Part shown: one piece after another, positions 16,781 to 24,965 of the stretch
Layout: every line of letters starts with the position of its first letter
Position numbering within the stretch: the first letter of the stretch is position 1
From: Streptomyces sp. NRRL F-5122
GTDB lineage: Bacteria > Actinomycetota > Actinomycetes > Streptomycetales > Streptomycetaceae
NCBI RefSeq assembly: GCF_001507435.1
Contig: NZ_LMWH01000015.1
Coordinates: 141,735 to 205,734, forward strand
Direction of reading: 5' to 3'
Length of the DNA stretch: 64,000 nt
Made by a program: the position numbers and the translations under genes
Notes under the pieces: model-generated
Databases searched by the model: none
Told to the model about the DNA's origin: nothing
The model's input: only the letters and a program-made list of their open reading frames with translations

Positions 16781-17961
16781 CGGACGACGGCTCCCAGGGG
16801 GCTGAACTCCGCGTGGACCCGGAATCGCCCGTCGTGATTGTCGATCGTCAGCCGCCCGCTGGAGGACTCGACGCGTTCGCGCATCCCCACGAGTCCGAGT
16901 CCGCTGCCCGACCCGGAGCCGCCGGGGGTGTGACCGACGCGGTTCTCCACCGTGACGCAGATCCTGCCGTCGCGCTCGCCCACATCCACCGTCGCCGTCC
17001 CCTCTCCATGCCGGTAGGCATTGGTGAGTGCCTCCTGAACGACCCGGTAGACCGTCACGCCGACGCTGGGTTCCACGAAACCGTCGGGGATGTCGATGGA
17101 GGGCCGGATGTCGAGGCCGATGCTCTCGAAAGAGGCGATGAGTCCTTCCAGGCCGCTGAGCGCCGGGGTCGGCCGCAGTGCCTCGTCTTCGTACGCGTCG
17201 TCCTCGAGGCGCAGGAGCGCGAGAATGCGTTGCGTCTCCACGACGACGGTGCGGGCGCTGGACCTGGCCGAGACGAGGGCCTGCCGGGAGGACTCGGCGT
17301 CTTCGGGCAGCCCTATCTCCGCGGCACCGAGGTGCAGGCTCAACATCGCGACCTGGTGGCCGATGACGTCGTGGAGGTCTCGGGCGATGCGGAGTCTTTC
17401 TTCGGTCACTCGTCGGGTGGCTTCGATCTCGCGGGTGGCGATGGCGCTCTCGGCTCGTTCCTCGAGGGTCCACCAGTGCTCTCGATGGATGCGGAGCGCG
17501 GCCCCTGTCGCACCTCCCGCCACGGCTGAGAAGATGGCGGCGGCTCCCACGACCGCGCCGCCGCGGAATCCTCCGAGCGTCATGAACGCCCCCAGGAAGA
17601 ACGCCGCCACGATGCCGGTTCCGGCCAGGGGCTGCTTTCCCCTGAGGGTGACCGAGAACAGCACGAGTACCGCCATCATCCACACCGACAGGGGGTCGTG
17701 GCCCACCGCTGTGACGGCGAAGGACGCCGCGCTCGTCACGACCAGTCCTGCCCACGGCTTCCACCACGAGAGGGTGACACCGCCGCCGGCGAGGAGCACG
17801 GAGAGGGCCGTCGGCCAGTCCGAGCCCCTCAGTACGGCTGCCACGATCTGACCGGTGAACACCAGCGCGGCGACCGCGTAGGCGACCCGGTGCAGCACCT
17901 CGGGTCGGCGGACCCACAGTGGTGCCGCGAGCCCGTCCTGACTGTTATGCGCCTCGACCAT
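16777..17961 (-). CDS. Sensor histidine kinase (HisKA_3 type)
   Basis: 394-aa membrane kinase of the NarX/DesK group. Four to six hydrophobic segments fill residues 20-160, followed by a short coiled stretch and the dimerisation/phospho-acceptor helix EERLRIARDLHDVIGHQVAML, whose His (in LHDVIGH) is the autophosphorylation site. The HATPase domain at the C-terminus shows VQEALTNAYRHGE (N box) and GSGLGLVGMRERVESSSG (G boxes). No large extracytoplasmic sensor is present, so it probably senses within or at the membrane. The start ATG 17961 is chosen because the upstream extension is Arg-rich and overlaps the palindromic promoter. Confidence 0.9.
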   Translation of the reverse strand: MVEAHNSQDGLAAPLWVRRPEVLHRVAYAVAALVFTGQIVAAVLRGSDWPTALSVLLAGGGVTLSWWKPWAGLVVTSAASFAVTAVGHDPLSVWMMAVLVLFSVTLRGKQPLAGTGIVAAFFLGAFMTLGGFRGGAVVGAAAIFSAVAGGATGAALRIHREHWWTLEERAESAIATREIEATRRVTEERLRIARDLHDVIGHQVAMLSLHLGAAEIGLPEDAESSRQALVSARSSARTVVVETQRILALLRLEDDAYEDEALRPTPALSGLEGLIASFESIGLDIRPSIDIPDGFVEPSVGVTVYRVVQEALTNAYRHGEGTATVDVGERDGRICVTVENRVGHTPGGSGSGSGLGLVGMRERVESSSGRLTIDNHDGRFRVHAEFSPLGAVVR

Positions 17962-17994
17962 GAACCGATTCTCGTTCACGTGTGCGGTGGCCGT

Positions 17995-18012
17995 GTACTT
18001 CGAACGATGTAG
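17995..18012. promoter_or_regulatory. Operator candidate, left palindrome
   Basis: TACTTCGAACGATGTA (17996-18011) is a 16-bp dyad of the form TACNTCG-NN-CGANGTA, located 34 bases before the histidine-kinase start. A near copy lies at 18100-18115. The two 18-bp sites match as inverted repeats at 17 of 18 positions. Confidence 0.6.
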
Positions 18013-18098
18013 ACGGCGGAGCCGCCTCGGTCGGCGGAGACGGCGGAGCATCGGTCGACGGGGGGCGGCAGAAGATTCCGTCGAGGTGGACGGCAGAA

Positions 18099-18116
18099 CT
18101 ACTTCGTTCGAAGTAC
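18099..18116. promoter_or_regulatory. Operator candidate, right palindrome
   Basis: TACTTCGTTCGAAGTA (18100-18115) is a dyad with perfect 7-base arms and a TT centre, 78 bases before the divergent membrane-protein gene. Together with 17996-18011 it brackets the divergent promoter region. The binding protein is unknown; the adjacent response regulator is one candidate, a distant TetR-type repressor another. Confidence 0.6.
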
Positions 18117-18193
18117 GCGGCTCCTCCCGAGGCCGCTGAGACTCGTCATCGAGGCGACCGTCTCACACCGTCACGATCACAACGGGACACCCG

Positions 18194-18793
18194 ATGACTC
18201 AGACCACCATGACTTCGACAACGCCGACCGCGGCCACGACGACGCCCTCCGGGCTCCGATCGCTCTATCTGATCCGGGTCGTCTTCTCCCTGATCTGGGT
18301 GGCACTCGTCCTCACGACCTCCGCCTCGCTCGTATCGACGGACAGGCCCTCGGTGATCGCGGCCGTGCTGCTCATCGTCTACCCCCTGTGGGACGCCGTC
18401 GCCACGCTCCTCGAGCGTCGCCTGGCCGGCGCCGGCTCCACGAACCGCGTCAGTACCGTCAACATGGGTCTCGGCGTCGCCGCCACCGCCGGAATGGTCA
18501 TCGCCGTCTTCTCCACCATCGGGACGGCCCTGCTCGTGTTCGGCCTCTGGGCCCTGCTCTCCGGAGCCATCCAGCTCGTCGTGGCGATTCGACGCCGGCG
18601 CACCGTCGGCGCCCAGTGGCCCATGGTCATCAGCGGTGGACAGTCCGTCCTCGCCGGTGCGACCGTCGCCGCCACGTCCGCCTCGGCGACGAGCAGTCTG
18701 TCCACGGTCGCCGGATACTCCGCCTTCGGTGCCTTCTGGTTCCTTGTCTCCGTCATCGCCCTGAGCGTCCGCACCCGACGCGAAAAGCGTTGA
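18194..18793 (+). CDS. DUF308-like integral membrane protein
   Basis: 199-aa protein with a short Thr-rich cytoplasmic head and about six hydrophobic helices (for example YLIRVVFSLIWVALVL, SVIAAVLLIVYPLWDAV, TALLVFGLWALLSGAIQLVVAI, FGAFWFLVSVIAL). The pattern of paired helices resembles the DUF308/HdeD family of small bacterial membrane proteins, whose biochemical role is mostly unknown. It is transcribed away from the two-component operon over a shared region with two palindromes, which makes it a probable regulon member. ATG 18194 has only a weak upstream purine stretch. Confidence 0.7.
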   Translation: MTQTTMTSTTPTAATTTPSGLRSLYLIRVVFSLIWVALVLTTSASLVSTDRPSVIAAVLLIVYPLWDAVATLLERRLAGAGSTNRVSTVNMGLGVAATAGMVIAVFSTIGTALLVFGLWALLSGAIQLVVAIRRRRTVGAQWPMVISGGQSVLAGATVAATSASATSSLSTVAGYSAFGAFWFLVSVIALSVRTRREKR

Positions 18794-18919
18794 CCACCGC
18801 CGTCGGTCCATGACGAACAGTTGCACGGCGTTGGGCTCCTTCCACGGGCACTCGGCGACACATTGCCGCGATCCCGCCGCGGTCGTCCCCCGCTCCGGCG
18901 GAGGGCGGCCGCCCGGACG

Positions 18920-21160
18920 TCAGTCCGGCTTGTCCACCGGGACCTTGAGCGGACGCGCCAGACCTGCCACCGCCTCGTCCAGGCGCTGCAGGTGCCGCAG
19001 CACCCGGTCGGTGACGCGGTCGTAGCGCGGGGCGCCCAGGGTCCCCGGTTTCAGCATGGACGTGATGCTGGGGCCGGTCTCGATGCGTACGGTGCCGTGC
19101 TCGTCCTCGACGTGTGCGGCGATCGCCGCGATGTTGGCCACGATGCGTCGACCTGCGACGCGCAGCCGGGGATCCGCCGCGATCGAGGGGTGCTCGGGCA
19201 GCAGCTCGGCGGTCGCTGCCAGGGAGCGGGCGTGGTAGGCGCAGGTCTCCAGCATCGCGACGATGTAGCGGGCGGTGTCCCGGCGCGCCCGCAGAGGTGT
19301 GATCGGATGGGTCAGCGGCTGTGTCGAGGCACGCAGGTCCGCCAGTGCCTGGTCCAGGTCGCGTGCTTTGTCGAGGAGGTCGACCGCCGGGCCGCCGCTC
19401 AGCTGGTCGACCGCGGCGTCCGTGACGTCGCCGAGTCGTGTCAGGACGGTGGCGAGGAGTTCGTCCGTACGGCGGTCGGTGTGCACCGGCAGGACCAGCG
19501 CCGCCGCGACGATTCCGCAGGCCGCGCCCAGAGCCGTCTCCTCGATGCGCATGACGAGCACGGTGGTGCTGTACGTGTGCAGCAGGGTGTAGAGCAGTCC
19601 CAGCATCGCGGTGACGAAGAAGGACATCAGCGTGAACGAGAGCGGGGCCGTGTAGAACATCGCGAAGATGAACACGAGCACCAGCGCGAATGCCGTCCAT
19701 GTGTGATGCCCGACCAGCCCCGCGAGGACGATACCGGCCACCACGCCGAAGACGGTCCCCAGGAGCCGGCGGTACCCCTTGACGAGGATCTCGCCGGTGG
19801 ACGCGGTGTTGATGAACACGATCCAGCAGGTCAGCACCGCCCAGTACCAGCGCTGGCTGGAGATGAACTCACCGCCGACGATCGCGAGCGACGATCCGAC
19901 GGCGACCTGCACGGCCGCGCGCGTGGTGGGGCGCTTCAGGCCGGTGCGTTCCTCCTCCTGGGCCTCCTCGCTGCCGCTGATGGCGGCGTCCTCCGCGTGC
20001 AGTTCCTCCCGCGAGCGGGTGGTCGCGGGGGTGTCGTCCGTCTCGTCCTGAGGACCCTCGAGGGCCATCCGCAGTCCGAGCACCGCACGCGAGGCCTCGC
20101 CGATCCCACGGAAGACGTCCTGGACCGCAGTGGGCCCGGGCGGCAGGTTGTCCTCCTCCCGGTAGCCGAGGAGCCGGTTGCGCACCTGCGCCAGCCCGGT
20201 ACCTCGGGCCTCGGAGATCGGCTGCAGGAGCAGCAGGCGCAGTGCCTCGAGGTCGCGGCGCAGCGTGGCGGTCGTCCCGTCGTGCTCGGCGAGCGGGCCG
20301 CCCGAGGGCAGGGGCGCCCCGGGCAGGTGCAGGGTCAGCGTGTCGGCGCGCTCGGTACTGCGCGCGGTGAGCAGCAGAAGCCCCAGCCGTTCGGCGGTGA
20401 TCTCGGCGTCGGCGATACGTCGCTGCACCAGCCGGGCCACCGCTTCGTCGGAGGTCCCCTGCTCCAGCCACCCCTGGATCATCATCGCGGTCTCGTGCAG
20501 GGCCGCGGTCCTGGCGCGAGCCTCCTCCAGGGCCTTCTCCCGGTCGTCGGGGCCGGCGTCGAGCAATGCCACCTGGGCCGAGAGCAGTTGGGCGAAGCGG
20601 GCCCGGAAGGCACGGCGCAGCCGGTCCAGGATGCCCGCCGGTGTCTCCGGTACGAGTGCGAACCGCACCAAGGCGCTGCTGCCGAAGGCGAGGACGATCG
20701 TGCCGCACAGCCCCGGGAGTGCGGAGACCGTCGCACCCACGAACAGGGAGAGGAAGTAGACCTGGAAGCCGATCAGGCCCAGCGCCGTACCGCGATCGCC
20801 GAAGCGCCGTCCATAGACGGCACTGAAGATGAGGGCGACGAAGAAGATGTCGCCCGCCACCACGTGCGACCTCAGGAGCGCACCGAGCGAGACGGAGGCC
20901 AGCGCGACCGGCAGGCCCAGGGCGAGGGTGACGGCTTGCTCCGGCCGTTCCTTCTCGCGGATGGCGAAGGTCGCGACCATCGCCGCGATCGCGCCTGCCA
21001 CGAGATGGGACACGTCGGTAGCCAGCACCGCGAGGACGGCCAGCGTGAGCGCGATCGCGCACACTGTTCTGAGTCCGGCCGTCAGGCGCAGCAGACCTGG
21101 GTCCGATGCCGCGATGCGATCCCACAACTCCGCCCGCGCCGACCGACCTGACACCCTCAC
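18920..21160 (-). CDS. FUSC-family membrane protein (aromatic acid exporter-like)
   Basis: 746-aa inner-membrane protein with two blocks of hydrophobic helices (about residues 25-180 and 410-560), each followed by a large soluble region. This is the architecture of the FUSC/YccS/AaeB family linked to efflux of fusaric and hydroxybenzoic acids. The second block includes STGEILVKGYRRLLGTVFGVVAG, a conserved FUSC segment. GTG 21160 (VRVSGRSARAELWD) is chosen; GTG 21154 is equally possible. Residues translated further upstream lack hydrophobic or domain character. Monocistronic. The substrate cannot be told from sequence. Confidence 0.85.
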   Translation of the reverse strand: MRVSGRSARAELWDRIAASDPGLLRLTAGLRTVCAIALTLAVLAVLATDVSHLVAGAIAAMVATFAIREKERPEQAVTLALGLPVALASVSLGALLRSHVVAGDIFFVALIFSAVYGRRFGDRGTALGLIGFQVYFLSLFVGATVSALPGLCGTIVLAFGSSALVRFALVPETPAGILDRLRRAFRARFAQLLSAQVALLDAGPDDREKALEEARARTAALHETAMMIQGWLEQGTSDEAVARLVQRRIADAEITAERLGLLLLTARSTERADTLTLHLPGAPLPSGGPLAEHDGTTATLRRDLEALRLLLLQPISEARGTGLAQVRNRLLGYREEDNLPPGPTAVQDVFRGIGEASRAVLGLRMALEGPQDETDDTPATTRSREELHAEDAAISGSEEAQEEERTGLKRPTTRAAVQVAVGSSLAIVGGEFISSQRWYWAVLTCWIVFINTASTGEILVKGYRRLLGTVFGVVAGIVLAGLVGHHTWTAFALVLVFIFAMFYTAPLSFTLMSFFVTAMLGLLYTLLHTYSTTVLVMRIEETALGAACGIVAAALVLPVHTDRRTDELLATVLTRLGDVTDAAVDQLSGGPAVDLLDKARDLDQALADLRASTQPLTHPITPLRARRDTARYIVAMLETCAYHARSLAATAELLPEHPSIAADPRLRVAGRRIVANIAAIAAHVEDEHGTVRIETGPSITSMLKPGTLGAPRYDRVTDRVLRHLQRLDEAVAGLARPLKVPVDKPD

Positions 21161-21565
21161 TCCGCTGTGCTCTCTCCCGCGTCCCGTCGTGATCTCCCGT
21201 CCAGCATCGCACGAGGTGGCGATCGGTCCGGCTTCGGACGTCCTTTGGGTTCGTGCAACGACGGCGGTTGCGGCTTCCCCGTTGCGTGGTCGAGCGTGGC
21301 GTGTCCACGGGTGGTCCGGGGCGCCCTGGCAGCCGACTTCCGCGAACCACCACCGGCTGGAGGATCCGGTCGGAGGGCCCGCCGCCTTTGCGTTGCTGCG
21401 CGGGGACAAAGCGATGCCTCGGCCCTGCGGTGTGGTGGACCCGGCTTGGTGTGTGCGCTTCCGTCACATCGTTTGAGCTGCACTTTTGATGCCTTGATCC
21501 GTTCAGAGGCAACTGAGAAGTGCCTGTGCCAGGCTCGGGCCCTGCACCCCGACAGGAGTTCTTGG
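21161..21565. other. Divergent intergenic region
   Basis: 405 bases between the FUSC gene and a divergent membrane-protein gene. Open frames crossing it in several frames show no domain. It must hold both promoters. No clear palindrome or RNA gene was seen. Confidence 0.5.
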
Positions 21566-22078
21566 ATGTCTCTGATCAACGGTCTGCCCGCTCACGTCCT
21601 GCTCGTCCACGTGGTCGTCGTGCTGATCCCTCTCACCGCACTGGCCTTGGTGACGGCAGCGCTGTGGCCACGTGCCGCCCGGCGGCTGGGTTCGCTGCTG
21701 CCGCTGCTGTCCCTGGCCGCGTTGATCAGCGTGCCGCTGACCACGCAAGCAGGCGAGTGGCTGGAACGGCACGTCGACAACAATGCCCTGGTGCGCCGGC
21801 ACACGGAGTTGGGTGACGGGCTGCTGCCGTGGGCCTTGGGCGTGTTCGTGCTGGCCGTGGTGGTGTGGTGGACGGCCGGACGCGCTGTGGCGGAGCCTCG
21901 GCAGGGCGGCGCCGCAGGGTGGGCACCGCTGCCTGTGCGGATCGTCGTGGGGGTGCTTTCACTGGCCGTTGCGCTGGGGGCGGTTGTGGACGTCTACCGG
22001 ATCGGCGATTCCGGAGCGAAGGCCGCCTGGCATGACGCCTACTCGCAGGCGGCGACGGGGCCGAAGGGCGCTTCCTGA
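21566..22078 (+). CDS. DUF2231-like membrane protein
   Basis: 170-aa protein with four predicted membrane helices. The N-terminus INGLPAHVLLVHVVVVLIPLTALALV resembles the start of the DUF2231 family (lpaHpllvH pattern), and HTELGDGLLPWALGVFVLAVVVWW fits its third helix. DUF2231 proteins are predicted haem- or redox-associated membrane proteins of uncertain role. ATG 21566 is preceded by AGGAG with good spacing. Monocistronic. Confidence 0.65.
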   Translation: MSLINGLPAHVLLVHVVVVLIPLTALALVTAALWPRAARRLGSLLPLLSLAALISVPLTTQAGEWLERHVDNNALVRRHTELGDGLLPWALGVFVLAVVVWWTAGRAVAEPRQGGAAGWAPLPVRIVVGVLSLAVALGAVVDVYRIGDSGAKAAWHDAYSQAATGPKGAS

Positions 22079-22324
22079 GTCGGGCCCTGACCGGGTTCCC
22101 GTTGTGGCCGCGGAGCCGGGACACCGCGGTCCGCAGGTGTACACGCCTACGGCGGTACCTCTTCCTTATGACCGTCTGCACCGTCGGAAGCGACGTTGAG
22201 CAGCCGTCCGTCGAGGCTGGAGGCGCCGACAGACGGGGCGGGCCGCCTGTTCCGGGCCCCGTCCGGGCAGACGGGATCGCGGCGCGGCAGGCATGCGATC
22301 CTGGGAGGGAGAAGGTCTTCCCTC

Positions 22325-22735
22325 ATGTCACACCACGCCGCGACCGTGCCGGGATCCACTTGGGTGGCCAGGTGGGCGGGAGTTCTGCTGTGCCTCGCGG
22401 TTGCCGCCATACATGTGGTCGACCAAGGCGGCATCACGGCGACCAGGGACCCCCACTACATCGGCGTCGCCTATCACGTCCTGGAGATCGCGGCCGTGGT
22501 TGCCGCCGTGCTGCTCATCATCGGCCTCGTCAGACCGGGATGGCTGCTGGCCGTCATGGTCGCCGTCGGTCCGCTGCTGGGCTACGTCCTCTCCAGAGGC
22601 CCGGGACTGCCCGACTACAGCGATGACGTCGGCAACTGGACGGAGCCGCTCGGGCTGGTCAGCCTCGCCGTTGAAGGAGCCCTGCTCCTGTTGTCGATTC
22701 CGCTCTTCATGCGGAGCCTGCGCCGCAGAACCTGA
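22325..22735 (+). CDS. Small integral membrane protein
   Basis: 136-aa protein with four hydrophobic helices (WAGVLLCLAVAAIHVV, HVLEIAAVVAAVLLIIGLV, WLLAVMVAVGPLLGYVLS, LGLVSLAVEGALLLLSIPLF). The loop SRGPGLPDYSDDVGNW between helices 3 and 4 looks conserved in actinomycete hypothetical proteins I remember. No enzymatic motif. GGGAGGGAGAAGG lies shortly upstream of ATG 22325. Function unknown. Confidence 0.7.
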   Translation: MSHHAATVPGSTWVARWAGVLLCLAVAAIHVVDQGGITATRDPHYIGVAYHVLEIAAVVAAVLLIIGLVRPGWLLAVMVAVGPLLGYVLSRGPGLPDYSDDVGNWTEPLGLVSLAVEGALLLLSIPLFMRSLRRRT

Positions 22736-22972
22736 CGCTGGGCCGCTCGTACATCGGACACCCCTTGCGAATGCCTGCTTCAGGTCCTCCTTCGTCGTAC
22801 GTGTCCCCTTACCCGTCGTGCCGTCTCTCCGGTGGCCGGGACCACCGGAGAGACGGGTCGCGAGGATCGGACGGAATCGCTCGCTTTCACGCCGGTGCAT
22901 CACCGGCACATGCTGCAGCGACCCGTGCGATGCGGTCGCCGTTCGGCGGACTGCCTCCGGAACGGAAGCCGG

Positions 22973-23497
22973 TCAGCAGCCTCCGCAGTTGTAGTACAGG
23001 ACGTCCCAGTGGTTGCCCTCGTCGGCGTAGATGTTGCCGGAGCCGGACTGGTACTGGGGTGCCCCGTCGCCGCGCAGGCCGATGTAGGCGAAGTTGCCCT
23101 TGATGTAGTTGGTGACACAGGTGTTCTTGCCGTAGTCGAGCTTGTAGCCGTTCCAGTGCGAGTAGGTGCCGCTGGCGTGACCGGTCTCGGTGCCGCCGGT
23201 GATGTTGAGTGCGCATCCGGAGGCACGCTTGAGGGTCTGGGCACCCTGAGCGGTGGCGAGGTTGAGCTGGGTGAAGGAGGTACAGGTCGCGTTGTTGCGG
23301 TCGGAGCAGTTGCCGGAGGACGACCAGGTGATGCCGACCTCGCGGAACATCGAGGTGGCGGTGGCGTGGGAGATCTTGGTGACGGCGGCGGCCTGGGCGC
23401 TGTCCTGGGCGGCGAGTGCGTCCCCGGCGCCGCCGAGGACGGCGAGCCCGGGGGCGACGGCGAGCGCGAGGGCCGTGAGGGCGGAGCGGAACTTCAT
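22973..23497 (-). CDS. Secreted M15-like (D-Ala-D-Ala peptidase fold) protein
   Basis: 174-aa exported protein. A Sec signal peptide (MKFRSALTALALAVAPG...ALAA) is cleaved near residue 30. The mature part has five cysteines and a pattern reminiscent of M15 metallopeptidases: His and Asp in SHWNGYKLDYG as in HxxGxAxD, and His in NHWDVLYY as in HWHv. Several residues (CTSF, LKRASGC, GGTETGHASGTYSH, RGDGAPQY) belong to a family I remember from secretomes of both actinomycetes and filamentous fungi. Cell-wall hydrolysis is a reasonable guess, but the second C-terminal His of true M15 enzymes is replaced by Asp. ATG 23497 has AGGAAGG upstream. Confidence 0.65.
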   Translation of the reverse strand: MKFRSALTALALAVAPGLAVLGGAGDALAAQDSAQAAAVTKISHATATSMFREVGITWSSSGNCSDRNNATCTSFTQLNLATAQGAQTLKRASGCALNITGGTETGHASGTYSHWNGYKLDYGKNTCVTNYIKGNFAYIGLRGDGAPQYQSGSGNIYADEGNHWDVLYYNCGGC

Positions 23498-23747
23498 ATG
23501 AGGACCTTCCTGCGAGTGGGCCGTGTCTCCTGTGGGGCGGCTGTGCAGGTGGTGCACGCAGATGGTGCCCGAGTTCTACGCGCGTCCGCCAGAGGGCAGA
23601 ATCAGGCAAGACTTCGGGCGAATCGGTCTACTACGGGCCCGTCGGTGCGCGATTTCATGGCAGTGATCGCTTCTGGGACTCCGGGAGGGATCGTTCAGGG
23701 GCCCGCTTCGTGGGCCGTAACCATGCGCGCACGCACGGGAGTTGTTC

Positions 23748-24830
23748 ATGCCGCTCGATCACTACGTCACGTTCGGCCGGTCGGGGCTGCGGGTCAGTCC
23801 GTTCGCCCTCGGTGCGATGACCTTCGGGGAGGACCCCGGCGGCGCCGGGTGCAGCGTCGAGGAGTCGGAGAAGATCCTCGCCACGTACCTGGACCTCGGC
23901 GGGAACTTCGTCGACACCGCCAACCTGTACACCAACGGCCACTCCGAGAAGATCCTCGGTGACTTCTTCGCCGCGCGCCCCGGGCGCCGTGAGCATGTGG
24001 TGCTGGCGTCGAAGTTCTTCGCGAATCTCTTCCCCGGAGATCCCAACGGGGGCGGCGCGGGCCGTTCGTCGATCATCGCGCAGCTCGACGAGACCCTGTG
24101 CCGGCTGCGGACGGACTACCTCGACCTGTACTGGTTGCACCAGTGGGACCGGCACACCCCGATCGAGGAGACCATGCGGGCCCTCGACGATCTGGTGCGG
24201 GCGGGCAAGATCCGTTACGTCGGCTTCTCCAATACGCCTGCGTGGGTGACGGCTCAGGCCCACACCACCGCGCTGCTGAAGGGCTGGACCCCCCTGGTCG
24301 CCCTGCAGGTCGAGTATTCGCTGCTCGCCCGCACCGTCGAGGGCGAGCTGGAACCGTTCGCGTTCGACCAGGGGATGGCGCTGGTGCCGTGGAGCCCGCT
24401 GAAGAACGGGTTCCTGTCCGGCAAGTACCGGCGCGGCGCGGAGGTCACCGATTCCGCGCGCACTCCCTTCGTCGGCGGTCCCGCAGAGGAGGAGTTCGTG
24501 GTCATCGACGCCGTCGCGGAGGTCGCCGACGCCCTCGGAACCACGTCGGCGGCCGTGTCACTGGCCTGGCTTCGCGCCCGTCGGGGCACCGTCGTGCCGA
24601 TCGTCGGCGCCAGGCGTCTTGAGCACCTCGAGGGCAATCTCGCCGGCCTGGAGGTGGTGCTCGCCCCCGAGCATCTCCGACGGCTGGACGAGGTGTCGGC
24701 GCCCGCACTGGACTACCCCGCCCCCATGCACGGCGCCCTGCGGTCGATGCTGCAGTTCGCGGGCGCCACGGTGGATGGCGAGACGTCCGCGGTGTATCCG
24801 CCGCTGGTGCAGAGCGACGTGCGGTACTGA
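23748..24830 (+). CDS. Aldo/keto reductase
   Basis: 360-aa NADPH-dependent oxidoreductase of the AKR family. The tetrad is Asp in VDTANLYTNG, Tyr in NLYTNGHSE, Lys in LASKFFANL and His in YWLHQWDRH. The FSNTPAWV and LEVQYSLL-like (LQVEYSLL) strands and VPIVGARRLEHLEGNL nucleotide-binding end are typical. The long insertion FFANLFPGDPNGGGAGRSS is found in actinomycete members. ATG 23748 is used; the weak upstream GGGAG leaves some doubt. It is divergent from the M15-like gene and not related closely to the reductase at 9877-10920. Substrate unknown. Confidence 0.87.
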   Translation: MPLDHYVTFGRSGLRVSPFALGAMTFGEDPGGAGCSVEESEKILATYLDLGGNFVDTANLYTNGHSEKILGDFFAARPGRREHVVLASKFFANLFPGDPNGGGAGRSSIIAQLDETLCRLRTDYLDLYWLHQWDRHTPIEETMRALDDLVRAGKIRYVGFSNTPAWVTAQAHTTALLKGWTPLVALQVEYSLLARTVEGELEPFAFDQGMALVPWSPLKNGFLSGKYRRGAEVTDSARTPFVGGPAEEEFVVIDAVAEVADALGTTSAAVSLAWLRARRGTVVPIVGARRLEHLEGNLAGLEVVLAPEHLRRLDEVSAPALDYPAPMHGALRSMLQFAGATVDGETSAVYPPLVQSDVRY

Positions 24831-24965
24831 ACGGTCGCCGGGTCCGCGCCGACGCGACCGGTGGTGCGGGCACGCGTACGGCGACGGCGGGCGGGTCCCC
24901 GAGGGCCGGGGCGCCCGCCGGCTGTCACGAGGGCGTCGCTCGTTCGAGGAGGGCGTGCGGGCGGG

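Noticed and set aside
18821..21151. A 776-codon forward frame opposite the FUSC gene
   Set aside because: No recognisable domain and no membrane segments; the FUSC gene on the other strand explains the region fully.
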